Source: Phycisphaerae bacterium
GTDB lineage: Bacteria > Planctomycetota > Phycisphaerae > UBA1845
Length of the DNA stretch: 35,899 nucleotides
Assembly (NCBI GenBank): GCA_013360585.1
Contig: JABWBH010000045.1
Location: forward strand, 1-35,899
Reading direction: 5' to 3'
The position numbers were made by a program, and so were the translations under genes. Shown piece after piece: positions 1 through 7,421 of the stretch. The notes beneath the pieces are model-generated. The model saw nothing but the letters and a program-made list of their open reading frames with translations, was not told the origin of the DNA and searched no databases. How positions within the stretch are numbered: the first letter of the stretch is position 1; every line of letters begins with the position of its first letter.

Positions 1-484
1 CGGGCGAGCGCCGCGCGCAGCGCCGCCAGCCGCCCGTGCGGACGACGCGGCTCGCGTCCCGCGCCTTCCGACGTGAGGTGCAGATATTCGCTGTACCCGA
101 CCTCACCGCCCCCGGCCTCGCGCCCGGTCGGACCCTCCGGAAACAGATAATCCCGCCGCACGCCGAGCGGCGTGACCCCATCCCGGTAGCGCACCTCTCG
201 AGCCTTCGCCCCGACCTCCGCGCGCCGTCGTCACCGATGGCGTTGTTCCCCGGGTTCAGCGTGGTGAGGTTCGGGAGGGTAAGCAGCGCCGGGGGAACCG
301 CGTTGAGCCGTTCCCGGAGGACGAAGGCGCGATCGCCCGGCCAGCCGTGGTCCAGCCGTTGGGTGTAGTTCTGCCAACCGTGTGGGATCAGCACGAGGTG
401 CATCCAGCGTTCGCGCTTCGCCCGGGCGAGTACGGCGTCGAACTGATCCGGGGTGAGGGGTTGTTCTGGATCGAATCCGGGCAT
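1..484 (-). CDS. hypothetical protein, 3' end outside window, apparent frameshift
   Basis: A gene enters from the left edge on the minus strand. From an ATG at 484 the reading begins MPGFDPEQPLTPDQF and contains a leucine-rich stretch (LLTLPNLTTLNPGNN). Near 215-228 the coding signal moves to another frame. The original frame turns into Arg/Ser/Cys-rich noise, while the frame one base back reads like protein (AREVRYRDGVTPLGV, DYLFPEG, YSEYLHLT) to the window edge. One missing base in the GCGCGCGG stretch would join the two parts. A TATACT hexamer at 501-506 on the minus strand lies about 17 bases upstream of the ATG and could be a -10 box, but no good -35 is present. I do not recognise the family. 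The break may be a sequencing error rather than a true pseudogene. Confidence 0.5.
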   Translation of the reverse strand, partial: MPGFDPEQPLTPDQFDAVLARAKRERWMHLVLIPHGWQNYTQRLDHGWPGDRAFVLRERLNAVPPALLTLPNLTTLNPGNNAIGDDGARRSGRRLERCATGMGSRRSACGGIICFRRVRPGARPGAVRSGTANICTSRRKARDASRVVRTGGWRRCARRSP

Positions 485-671
485 GGGAGATTCCGCACCG
501 AGTATACGGACGCTGCGCGGCGGGATTCCAGGAGCGCGTCGTGAGCCGGGCGGCGGGCATAGCCCGCCCTACGGGTCGGGTTCGGCGTCATCGGAAGTGC
601 GGGTTCCGGACGGAAAGCCGCTTTCGCGGAAGCGGTTGAGCGGAGAAGATGTCCGGCGCGGAGCGGGTCGG

Positions 672-716
672 GGAGCGGAGGGAGCGGAGGAAGCGGGGGG
701 AACGGAGGGAGCGGGG
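672..716. repeat. five tandem 9-bp purine-rich units
   Basis: Five consecutive 9-base units, the first two both GGAGCGGAG and the rest differing by one to three bases, lie in the divergent spacer (485-767) between the left-edge gene and riboflavin synthase. The other strand of this stretch would read as Pro-Pro-Leu repeats, but no credible gene surrounds it. The rest of the spacer shows nothing else that I can support. The unit length of nine is compatible with slippage that would keep a reading frame, so an unrecognised coding origin is not excluded. Confidence 0.7.
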
Positions 717-767
717 GGTCGGGGGTTGACGTCTGATTCGCGTTCGTCATCGCAGGCGTTGAAGACG

Positions 768-1469
768 ATGTTCAGCGGGATCGTCGAGTGTCAGGGTTGC
801 GTGACGGGGCTGCGCGCGGGGGGCGGCGGGGGGGTTCGGCTGCGCGTTCGGGCGGCGGGAGTCGCATCCGGGACGGCGCTGGGGGCGAGCGTTGCGGTCA
901 GCGGGGTGTGCCTGACGGTTGCGGGGATCGACGGGGAGCACCTTGAGTTTGACGTGGTTCCGGAGACGTTGCGGCGGACGACGCTGGGGGATCTGCGGGC
1001 GGGGGCGCGGGTGAACCTCGAGCGATCGTTGCGGGTCGGCGACCGGCTGGACGGACATTTCGTGCAGGGTCACGTGGACGGGACGGCGACGGTGACGGAG
1101 GTGATCCGCCGGGCGGATGAGCATGAGCTGCGGTTCGCGCCGGAGCGGGGCTTGATGACGTACATGATCCCGAAGGGGTCGGTGGCGGTGGACGGGGTGT
1201 CGCTGACGATCGCGGCGGCGGCGGGGGACACGTTCACGGTCGCGCTGATTCCCACGACGTTGCAGGTGACGACGCTCGGCGAGCGCCGCGTCGGGGACCG
1301 TGTGAACCTCGAGACCGACATCCTGATCCGGGCGCTGTTTCACCGGTTGTCCGGGGTCGGGGAGCCTTCCGTCGCGGCGGGAGGCGGGGGGGCGGCGCCG
1401 GCGGCGAGCCTCGGCGCGATTTCGAGTGTGACGCGGGAGCTTCTCGATCGCGCGGGGTTCTTGCGATGA
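768..1469 (+). CDS. ribE: riboflavin synthase alpha subunit
   Basis: Riboflavin synthase converts two 6,7-dimethyl-8-ribityllumazine molecules to riboflavin and a pyrimidinedione in the cytoplasm. The 233-residue product starts with the hallmark MFSGIVE and has the two similar lumazine-binding halves. The first half holds the SVAVSGVCLTV strand and VNLERSLRVGDRLDGHFVQG. The second half repeats it with SVAVDGVSLTI and VNLETDIL. The ATG at 768 is chosen because the family begins exactly at this motif; an open frame upstream to 453 is noise. A glycine/alanine-rich linker precedes the last 25 residues, making the protein slightly longer than most family members. Its stop overlaps the next gene, pdxA, by four bases (ATGA), implying co-translation of two cofactor genes. 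Confidence 0.93.
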   Translation: MFSGIVECQGCVTGLRAGGGGGVRLRVRAAGVASGTALGASVAVSGVCLTVAGIDGEHLEFDVVPETLRRTTLGDLRAGARVNLERSLRVGDRLDGHFVQGHVDGTATVTEVIRRADEHELRFAPERGLMTYMIPKGSVAVDGVSLTIAAAAGDTFTVALIPTTLQVTTLGERRVGDRVNLETDILIRALFHRLSGVGEPSVAAGGGGAAPAASLGAISSVTRELLDRAGFLR

Positions 1470-2557
1470 CGGCGGCGGGGACAACCGATTCCCGCGGGGG
1501 CGGCGCGGAGCGCAAGCCGGTGATCGGCGTGACGATGGGCGATCCGTGCGGGATCGGGGCGGAGGTGATCGTCAAGGCGCTGGCGGACCCGGGGGTGCGG
1601 GCGCGGGGTCGGTTCATCGTTTACGGGCTGGATGAGATCCTGTCTTACGCCGCGGATCGTGCGGAGATCAACCCCTTCTGGTTCCGGCTGCCGCACGAGC
1701 AGGTTTCGACGATCGAAAGCGGCGTGGTGGTCGCGGATTTCGACGAGTACACGCTTTTCGATCCGACGCTGCGTCGTCCGACGGCGGAAGGCGGTCATGC
1801 GTCGCTGCGTTTTGTGGACGAGGCGATCGAAGCGGCGCGGGCGGGGCGCGTGGACGCGATCGTGACCGGGCCGATTCATAAGACGAGCTGGCAACTGGCG
1901 GGATATCGGCGACCGGGGCACACGGAGAAGATCGCGGACGCGTTCGGCGTGGAGCATCCGACGATGATGTTCGCGGCCGGGGAGCTTCGGGTGGCGCTGG
2001 CGACGGTCCACATCGGGATCGCCGAGGTTCCGGGCGTGCTGAACATCGGATGCGTCTTCCGGGCGATCGAACATCTGGCGCAGGCGCTGAAGCACTGGTG
2101 GGGGATCGAGGACGCGCGGATCGCGGTGGCGGGACTGAATCCGCACGCCGGCGAGGGCGGTCGCTTCGGGGATGAGGAGCTGCGCGTGATCGAGCCGGCG
2201 ATGACGATGGCGCGTTCGGCGGGGTGGGGCGTGGAGGGGCCTTTTCCGCCGGATACGTTGTTCGTGGAGGAGCGTCGGCGGCGTTTTCACGGGATCGTGG
2301 CGATGTATCACGATCAGGCGCTGATCCCTGTGAAGCTGCTGGCGTTTCATTCTGCGGTCAACGTGACGCTGGGGGTGCCGATCCTGCGGACGAGCGTGGA
2401 TCACGGGACGGCGTTCGACATCGCGGGGAAGAACGTCGCGCATCCGGGGAGCATGTCGGCGGCGCTGGCGCTGGCGTGCGAGCTGGCGGACCGGTCGAAG
2501 GCGGCATCGAGAACGCCGGCGGGTGTGTCTGAATCCGCGTCAGACCCGGACGATTAA
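1466..2557 (+). CDS. pdxA: 4-hydroxythreonine-4-phosphate dehydrogenase
   Basis: PdxA oxidises 4-phosphohydroxy-L-threonine with NAD(P) in the DXP-dependent route to pyridoxal 5'-phosphate. The 363-residue product shows the family landmarks in order: VIGVTMGDPCGIGAEV near the N-terminus, VTGPIHKTSWQLAGY, the metal-ligand histidine segment PGHTEKIADAFG (His about residue 152), LNPHAGEGGRFGDEE, MYHDQALIPVKLL with a second ligand His, and LRTSVDHGTAFDIAG near the end. The family is usually about 330 residues; the extra length is a polar N-terminal lead of some 20 residues and a short tail. The ATG overlaps the ribE stop. The neighbourhood therefore pairs flavin and vitamin B6 synthesis. Confidence 0.93.
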   Translation: MTAAGTTDSRGGGAERKPVIGVTMGDPCGIGAEVIVKALADPGVRARGRFIVYGLDEILSYAADRAEINPFWFRLPHEQVSTIESGVVVADFDEYTLFDPTLRRPTAEGGHASLRFVDEAIEAARAGRVDAIVTGPIHKTSWQLAGYRRPGHTEKIADAFGVEHPTMMFAAGELRVALATVHIGIAEVPGVLNIGCVFRAIEHLAQALKHWWGIEDARIAVAGLNPHAGEGGRFGDEELRVIEPAMTMARSAGWGVEGPFPPDTLFVEERRRRFHGIVAMYHDQALIPVKLLAFHSAVNVTLGVPILRTSVDHGTAFDIAGKNVAHPGSMSAALALACELADRSKAASRTPAGVSESASDPDD

Positions 2558-2652
2558 AGGCCGGCGCGACGCCTTGCGGGATTTCACGCCGCCGAATCGT
2601 CCTGATCTGCGAACTGTGTCGATACAATACCGCACAGCATCAAACGATCGCG

Positions 2653-3450
2653 GTGGGCAGGCGGAGCACAGCGTTGGCGGTGAGTCGTGACAGGAAGAGG
2701 CGGACGGGGCGAGGGTTCTCCCTCGTTGAGCTGCTGGTGGTGATCAGCATCATCGCCGTGCTGCTGTCGATCCTGCTGACGGCGCTGGGGCGTGCGCGGC
2801 GCTCGGCGCGGCAGTTCGTGTGTCAGAACAATCTTCGCAACGTGGCGGTGGAGTTCACGTTGTTCGCGGAGGCGCCGGAGAGCGGTCTGAACGGTGACAA
2901 GGCCGTCGGGTTTGGCGCGCGGTTCCGGCTGGAGACGTTTCAGGAGAAGCTCTACCGCATCAATGCGTTCTGGGATCTTCCGAATCTGAATTCGGCTCCG
3001 ATCAACCCGCAGGTTCAGCCTCTGATGTGCCCCGAGGGACCGGCCGACCTGCGTCGGGTCGCGAACCTGCCGTGCCGGGATTATGCGGTCGCGCCTCCGG
3101 AGCACGTCAGCGTGGCGTTCAACGCGCGGCTGGACCGGATCAGTGTTCAGATCGAGGGCCGCTGGGTGCTTCAGGAGGCGCTGCTGGGGGCGCGGATTCT
3201 CGAGCATCCGGCGGTTCCGCTGGCGTTCGACGCGGACGGTGCGGAAGCGGTGAAGAAGACGGTTGTGCCGTATTACTCGGCACCGCCCGCGGGAGACGCG
3301 GGGCGTTACGGGAGCGGGCAGTTCTGGTTTCCGTCGCTGCGCCATGGGGGGAAGCTGACGAGCGCGTTCGTGGGCGGATACGTGCTGTCATCGCGAAACC
3401 CGGAGCGGGAGGCGGGGTGGGACTGGTCGTATCAGCCGCCTGCGGAGTAA
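2653..3450 (+). CDS. prepilin-like protein with type II/IV N-terminal methylation motif
   Basis: After a basic leader (RDRKRRTGRG) comes the prepilin peptidase site and hydrophobic helix G|FSLVELLVVISIIAVLL, as in type IV pilins and type II secretion pseudopilins. The remaining 220 or so residues are a soluble domain with NNLRN and several prolines, in the style of the very numerous planctomycete prepilin-like proteins whose role is mostly unknown. The protein should be inserted in the inner membrane and processed by a prepilin peptidase, which is not encoded here. The start is uncertain: GTG at 2653 gives the full lead and in-frame GTG at 2680 gives a shorter one; neither has a well placed ribosome site. 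A TACAAT hexamer at 2623-2628 could be a -10 box. Confidence 0.75.
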   Translation: MGRRSTALAVSRDRKRRTGRGFSLVELLVVISIIAVLLSILLTALGRARRSARQFVCQNNLRNVAVEFTLFAEAPESGLNGDKAVGFGARFRLETFQEKLYRINAFWDLPNLNSAPINPQVQPLMCPEGPADLRRVANLPCRDYAVAPPEHVSVAFNARLDRISVQIEGRWVLQEALLGARILEHPAVPLAFDADGAEAVKKTVVPYYSAPPAGDAGRYGSGQFWFPSLRHGGKLTSAFVGGYVLSSRNPEREAGWDWSYQPPAE

Positions 3451-3598
3451 CACGGGGTTTCAAGACGTTCCGCGGAGCAGGGTTGAAGAAGAACGCTCCT
3501 GCGCGTGACAAGGTGGCGCAACGTCAAGGGCAGGCGGCGCGGTTCGGTCGTGCAGTGCGGTCGGGCGGTGGAGACGGACGCGGGTCCGGCGGTGGAAC

Positions 3599-4999
3599 AT
3601 GCTTCTGCGCCACAAGTTCGGCCTTTTGGCGCTGGTGTACGTCGCGGCGATCACGGTGACGTTGGTCGTGGCGCTGACGTGCATCGTCGTGTATTTCGAC
3701 GCGGCACTGGAGCGTGCGCATGCGGCGGTGGCGTTGCGCGACGAGGTCGAGACGCTGCGCACGCTGGCGCGGGCGTACGAGGGGGTGGGTCCGGGGGCGG
3801 GTGGAGCTGCGGCGCGGGAGGGGTTGTCGCGATCGTGGAGGGAGCGTAGCGCACGGCTGGCGTCACGGTTGCGGGAAGGTTCGTTGACCGCGGAGTGGTC
3901 CGAGGTTGTGCGTGCGGCGGCGCCGATCCTCGGGGAGGGGTCGGGAGAAGGCGGACCGGATGCGGCCGGTCGGTCGGCGGACCTCGATCGGGCGCTGGCG
4001 GCGCTGCTTCGGCGGCTGGGGGATGAGGGCGGGGAGCAGGTGACCGCAGCCGGTCGGACACAACAGCGCGTCGTGTCGCTGCTGGTCATCAACGGCGCGG
4101 CGGCGGCGGCGCTGTGCGTGGCGGGGCTGGTGCTGGTTCACCGGTGGATCCAGCGGCCGATCCTCGAACTGAGGGACGCGACGCGGCGGATCGCCGGAGG
4201 AGACTTCAGCGGGCGGATCGCGGTGCGCTCCCGTGACGAGCTGGGGCGGCTCGCGGACGAAATCAACCAGATGTGCGGGATGATCACGGCGATGCAGGCG
4301 CGGTTGGCCGAGCAGGAGCGCCTGGCGGGCGCGGCCGAGATGCTGATGCGGGTCGCGCACAACATCCGCAATCCGCTTCAGGGGCTGCGGGGGCTGGCGG
4401 AAGAGACGATCCACCGTCACGGGGACGACGCGCAGACGCGCGATCTTCAGCAGCGGATCCTCGGGACGGTGGATCGCTTCGAGCGCTGGCTGCGCGAGCT
4501 GCATCATGCGACGTCGCCCGGGACGATCCACCCGGGTCCGGTGGCGCTGGAGCCGTGGCTTCGCAACGTGGCGGAGGTGCTCTCGCCGATGGCGCTGAAG
4601 CGCGGCGCGACGCTGGAGGTGCGCGTGGAGCCGGAGCTGGAGTCGGTGGTGATGGACTCGGCGCAGATGGAGCAGGCGCTGGTGGCGTTGCTGACGAACG
4701 CAATTCAGGCGTCCGGCGCGGGGGGGCGCGTGCGGGCGACGGCGCGGTGCGGGCGCGAGGCGGAGCGCTGGGAGCTGGAGGTTGCGGACGACGGTCCGGG
4801 CATTCCGGAGGCGCTGCGGGAAGCGGTGTTTCAGCCGTATTTCACGACGAAGGCGGACGGGTACGGGCTGGGGCTGGCGATGGCGCGGCAGATCGTGCGA
4901 CTGCACGGGGGGGAGGTGGGCGTCGCACCCTCGATCGGGGCGGGAAGCAGGATCGTGGCGACGTTGCCCCGACACGCGGCGTCGGGTGCGTCCGGGTGA
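3599..4999 (+). CDS. membrane sensor histidine kinase, NtrB-like
   Basis: A 466-residue sensor kinase. Two transmembrane helices (about residues 8-33 and 161-182) flank an external sensor region of about 125 residues that I do not recognise. A HAMP linker follows (IQRPILELRDATRRIAGGDF). The dimerisation/phosphoacceptor helix carries VAHNIRNPLQGL with the likely phosphorylated His254. The ATPase domain has the N box (LLTNAIQAS), G1 (VADDGPGIP), F box (FQPYFTTKADGYG) and G2 (GLGLAMA). This arrangement matches kinases that partner NtrC-type regulators, and the next gene, 74 bases downstream, encodes such a regulator. The signal sensed cannot be read from sequence. Confidence 0.9.
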   Translation: MLLRHKFGLLALVYVAAITVTLVVALTCIVVYFDAALERAHAAVALRDEVETLRTLARAYEGVGPGAGGAAAREGLSRSWRERSARLASRLREGSLTAEWSEVVRAAAPILGEGSGEGGPDAAGRSADLDRALAALLRRLGDEGGEQVTAAGRTQQRVVSLLVINGAAAAALCVAGLVLVHRWIQRPILELRDATRRIAGGDFSGRIAVRSRDELGRLADEINQMCGMITAMQARLAEQERLAGAAEMLMRVAHNIRNPLQGLRGLAEETIHRHGDDAQTRDLQQRILGTVDRFERWLRELHHATSPGTIHPGPVALEPWLRNVAEVLSPMALKRGATLEVRVEPELESVVMDSAQMEQALVALLTNAIQASGAGGRVRATARCGREAERWELEVADDGPGIPEALREAVFQPYFTTKADGYGLGLAMARQIVRLHGGEVGVAPSIGAGSRIVATLPRHAASGASG

Positions 5000-5073
5000 C
5001 GGACGTGGGATGCGCGGTCCGCCGGAAGACGGGCGCCGGATGAGCGTCGGGCGGGTTATCGCGGGAGAGTTGA

Positions 5074-6498
5074 ATGCCGGACATCCTGATCGTGGACGAC
5101 GAGGAAAACGTGGCGTACGCGCTGCAGCTCGCCCTGCAACGGGCGGGACATCAATGCCGCGTGGCGCATTCTCTCGGGCACGGGTGGGAAGCGGCGCAGC
5201 AGCGTCACCCGGACGCGGCGCTGGTTGATCTTCAACTACCGGACGGGACCGGGATTGATCTGATCGGGCGGTTGCGTGAGGCCGGGATCGAAGCGCCGGT
5301 CATCGTCATCACGGCTTACGGAACGGTGGCGCGGGCGGTGGAGGCGATGAAGAGCGGGGCGGTGGATTTTCTTCAGAAACCGCTGGCGATGGAGGAGGTG
5401 GCGCTGACGGTGGGTAGGTGCCTCGAGCACGGTCGGATGCGCCGACAACTGGAGGCGTTCCGGGAGGCGCAGCGTCTGGACGCCGGCGGGGCGCAGATGA
5501 TCGGGACATGTGCGAAGCTGCGCGCGGCGATCGAAGCGGCGGAACGGGTGGCGACGATCCCCGCGGATCCGTCGGCGGGACTGACGGTGGCGTTGATGCT
5601 CGGAGAGACCGGAACGGGCAAGGAGCTTCTGGCGCGTCACCTTCACGCTCGGGGGGCGAAGGCGGACGGTCCTTTCATCCACGTCAACTCGACGGCGATT
5701 CCGGATGCGCTGTTCGAGTCCGAGTTGTTCGGACACGAGCGTGGTACGTTCACGGATGCGCGGGACGCGAAGAAAGGGCTGGTGGAAATCGCACATGAGG
5801 GGACGCTTTTTCTGGACGAGATCGGCGATCTTCCTCCAGCGGTGCAGGCGAAGCTGCTGGTGGTGATCGAGAGCGGGCGTTTCCGCCGGCTGGGTTCGAC
5901 GCGTGAACGAGTCGTGTCCGCGCGGGTGATTGCGGCGACGAACGCGGATCTGAAGGCGCGGGTGGAACAGGGACGGTTCCGCACCGACCTTTATTACCGG
6001 TTGATGCAGTTTCCGATCGAGCTGCCGCCGCTGCGCGAGCGCGGGGAAGACGTATTCCTGCTGGCGGCGTTTTTTCTGGAACGAGCGGCGCGCAAGTTTC
6101 ACAAGCCCGTGCCGATGCTGACCGCTTCCGCGCTCTCGGCGATGGGCGGTTACGCCTGGCCGGGCAATGTGCGGGAGCTGGCGCATGTGCTTCAACGAAG
6201 TCTGCTGTTGTCGGACGATCGGGAGTGGACGGCGTCGACGCTGGGGCTTCCCGCGGGGGGTGAGGCGACGGCAGGCCGGACCGTCGGACCGGTCAAACTG
6301 GAGCTGGATTTCACCTCGGGCACGTTGACGCTCGATGACGCGCAGCGTCGCGTGATCGAGGCGGCGCTGCGTCACTGTCGAGGGAGCGTCAGTGAGGCGG
6401 CCCGCGTGCTGGGAATGACCCGGGGCGGGTTGCGTCATCGGATTGAAAAGCTTGGCATCCTTGCGCGTGATCCGGACGGACCTAGGATCGCCGGGTGA
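5074..6498 (+). CDS. NtrC-family response regulator with altered GAFTGA loop
   Basis: A 474-residue response regulator. The receiver domain (1-120) has the acidic pair D8-D9, phospho-acceptor Asp52 (ALVDLQLPDG) and the Lys of LQKPL. The AAA+ domain has Walker A GETGTGKE, Walker B GTLFLDEIGDL and the arginine-finger region FRTDLYYRL. The C-terminal Fis-type helix-turn-helix is SVSEAARVLGMTRGGLRHRI. The sigma-54 contact loop, normally GAFTGA, reads GTFTDA at residues 224-229, so two of six positions differ. The loop remains complete in length, so sigma-54 dependence is likely but not certain. The spacing from the kinase gene and the domain pairing argue for a cognate two-component pair. A GGGAGAG site lies just before the ATG. 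Confidence 0.92.
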   Translation: MPDILIVDDEENVAYALQLALQRAGHQCRVAHSLGHGWEAAQQRHPDAALVDLQLPDGTGIDLIGRLREAGIEAPVIVITAYGTVARAVEAMKSGAVDFLQKPLAMEEVALTVGRCLEHGRMRRQLEAFREAQRLDAGGAQMIGTCAKLRAAIEAAERVATIPADPSAGLTVALMLGETGTGKELLARHLHARGAKADGPFIHVNSTAIPDALFESELFGHERGTFTDARDAKKGLVEIAHEGTLFLDEIGDLPPAVQAKLLVVIESGRFRRLGSTRERVVSARVIAATNADLKARVEQGRFRTDLYYRLMQFPIELPPLRERGEDVFLLAAFFLERAARKFHKPVPMLTASALSAMGGYAWPGNVRELAHVLQRSLLLSDDREWTASTLGLPAGGEATAGRTVGPVKLELDFTSGTLTLDDAQRRVIEAALRHCRGSVSEAARVLGMTRGGLRHRIEKLGILARDPDGPRIAG

Positions 6499-6510
6499 TC
6501 CCTGTGTTCA

Positions 6511-6567
6511 CCAAGGCAAGTTGAGTTCGCGGGTTTTATTCTTAGGCTGAACTCTAAGCCGCCTTGG
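6511..6567. repeat. imperfect 18-bp inverted repeat after the response regulator gene
   Basis: The left arm (6511-6528) begins CCAAGGC and ends GAGTTC. The right arm (6549-6567) begins GAACTC and ends GCCTTGG. The arms match at both ends, with a few mismatches and a one-base offset in the middle, across a 20-base loop. It starts 12 bases after the regulator stop. It may be a transcription terminator, although no T-run follows the right arm, or a binding site for the Fis-type domain of the regulator just encoded. It sits 110-166 bases upstream of a sigma-54-like promoter candidate. Confidence 0.5.
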
Positions 6568-6664
6568 CTGCCAGCCGCCGCATTTGACGAATCTTCTGGG
6601 CGGCGACCCAACGCCAGCATCTCTTAAATTTATTAATTACATAAGATTGTGCCTTGTTCTTCAC
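6554..6664 (-). CDS. possible 36-residue basic peptide
   Basis: A short frame from GTG at 6664 to TAG at 6554, preceded by AGGGA five bases upstream of the start. The product is basic and ends WRWVAAQKIRQMRRLAAKAA. Its first half is AT-rich (YVINKFK), unlike the surrounding genome. Its 3' end overlaps the right arm of the inverted repeat at 6511-6567. I do not recognise it; it could be the C-terminal remnant of a decayed gene or a chance frame. Coding status is unproven. Confidence 0.25.
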   Translation of the reverse strand: MKNKAQSYVINKFKRCWRWVAAQKIRQMRRLAAKAA

Positions 6665-6676
6665 GCAGATCCCTGG

Positions 6677-6692
6677 CGGCACGTCGCGTGCT
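6677..6692 (+). promoter_or_regulatory. sigma-54-like -24/-12 promoter candidate
   Basis: CGGCACG, four bases, then GTGCT fits the sigma-54 pattern TGGCACG-N4-TTGCW with one mismatch in each element and correct GG-N10-GC spacing. It lies just downstream of an NtrC-family regulator gene and about 290 bases before the secreted-protein gene at 6982. Matches of this quality occur by chance in GC-rich DNA, so position is the main support. Confidence 0.3.
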
Positions 6693-6913
6693 CAGTCCGC
6701 GGTGGAGGACGGCGGGGGGTCGGCATGCGCTGTCAGCCGGTTGAGATTATTCAGGGGAGAGACGGGCCGCCGGTCGAGGACAGGGTTCGATCGGCGACCC
6801 GGTTTGTGTTTGCCCGGCACATCCGTCAATGCGTGGCGTTTGTGATCGCGCGCAGGTGCGACGCGCCGAGGTCCGTCGGTTGTGCGGGCGTCGGCGGTTG
6901 AGGTGGTTTTTTT

Positions 6914-6957
6914 GATCGCGCGAGACGAATCAACGTTGATTTCGGATCGCGTGAAAC
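6914..6957 (+). promoter_or_regulatory. palindromic operator candidate between two direct repeats
   Basis: A perfect 14-base palindrome, AATCAACGTTGATT (6928-6941), sits between GATCGCGCGAGAC (6914-6926) and GATCGCGTGAAAC (6945-6957). The two flanking repeats differ at two of 13 positions and are 31 bases apart, about three helical turns. The gene start at 6982 is 25 bases downstream, with a GGAGGG ribosome site between. The core TCAACGTTG also occurs upstream of groEL1 (14578-14586). Confidence 0.5.
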
Positions 6958-6981
6958 AGGTGATTCGGCAGGAGGGAAAAC

Positions 6982-7281
6982 ATGAAGAAGTTGGTTGGAC
7001 TGCTTGCGGTGTTGGCGTTGAGCGCGGGGTATGCCTTCGCGGATTGCTCGGGCAATGAGGCGATCACCGCGAAATGCCGCAACGGGAAGGTGAAGGTCAA
7101 GCTGACGGGCGGAACGGCCGGGGATACGGCGACGTTTCAGCTTGACGGTGATGAGAGCACGAACATCAGCGTAACCGTGGGTGACGACGGCAAGGCCAAG
7201 GCGAAGTGGAAAGGCGTTGCGGACGGCGCGCACACGGTCAGCTACCTTGAGTGTGGGCAAAGTGCCGACGTCGAGTGCTAA
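6982..7281 (+). CDS. small secreted four-cysteine domain protein
   Basis: A 99-residue protein with a clear signal peptide (MKKLVGLLAVLALSAGYAFA, cleavage after AFA) and a mature domain of about 79 residues. The mature part starts DCSGNEAITAKC, continues with an alternating beta-strand pattern (KVKVKLTGG, ATFQLDGDES, ISVTVGDDGKAKAKW) and ends LECGQSADVEC. Four cysteines at the two ends suggest disulfides in an exported beta-sandwich. The same domain forms the C-terminus of the next gene's product. A strong GGAGGG ribosome site precedes the ATG and a strong terminator follows, so this is a single-gene transcription unit. I do not recognise the family. Function is unknown; a surface or matrix protein is one possibility. 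Confidence 0.85.
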   Translation: MKKLVGLLAVLALSAGYAFADCSGNEAITAKCRNGKVKVKLTGGTAGDTATFQLDGDESTNISVTVGDDGKAKAKWKGVADGAHTVSYLECGQSADVEC

Positions 7282-7320
7282 AGGGGGCCAAGGCGAAGGC
7301 GCGAGTCCCATCCTCCGGAG

Positions 7321-7358
7321 GGGCTGATCCGCTTGCGGATCGGCCCTTTCCGCTTTTT
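7321..7358 (+). terminator. Rho-independent terminator
   Basis: An 11-base stem with one G-U pair (7321-7331 with 7336-7346) closes a four-base loop. It is followed by TTT and, a few bases later, TTTTT. It lies 40 bases after the secreted-domain gene and separates it from the next gene, which carries the same domain. Confidence 0.85.
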
Positions 7359-7421
7359 ACCGGGCGGGCGGCGTGCGAGGGCGGGTACAATCAGGCGAGA
7401 CAGGGGTCAGGAGCGACAAAC

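Larger units (their letters stand above)
6499..6981. other. 483-base intergenic region with several possible control elements
   Basis: No convincing plus-strand gene lies here. In order it holds: an imperfect inverted repeat (6511-6567), a short basic reading frame on the minus strand (6554-6664), a strikingly AT-rich tract (about 6621-6648) against a GC-rich background, a sigma-54-like -24/-12 candidate (6677-6692), a featureless GC-rich stretch (6693-6900), and a palindrome flanked by direct repeats (6914-6957) followed by the ribosome site of the next gene. The individual elements are listed separately. Whether they act together is inference. Confidence 0.6.

Noticed and set aside
485-767. 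FMN riboswitch before riboflavin synthase
   Set aside because: The conserved RFN-element blocks are not seen and the region is mostly a purine repeat.
453-767. 105-residue N-terminal extension of riboflavin synthase
   Set aside because: Family members begin at MFSGIVE (768); the extension is low-complexity and crosses the repeat tract.
6584-6901. 105-residue plus-strand frame before the secreted-domain gene
   Set aside because: Mixed composition, no signal or domain, no ribosome site, and it covers several likely control elements.
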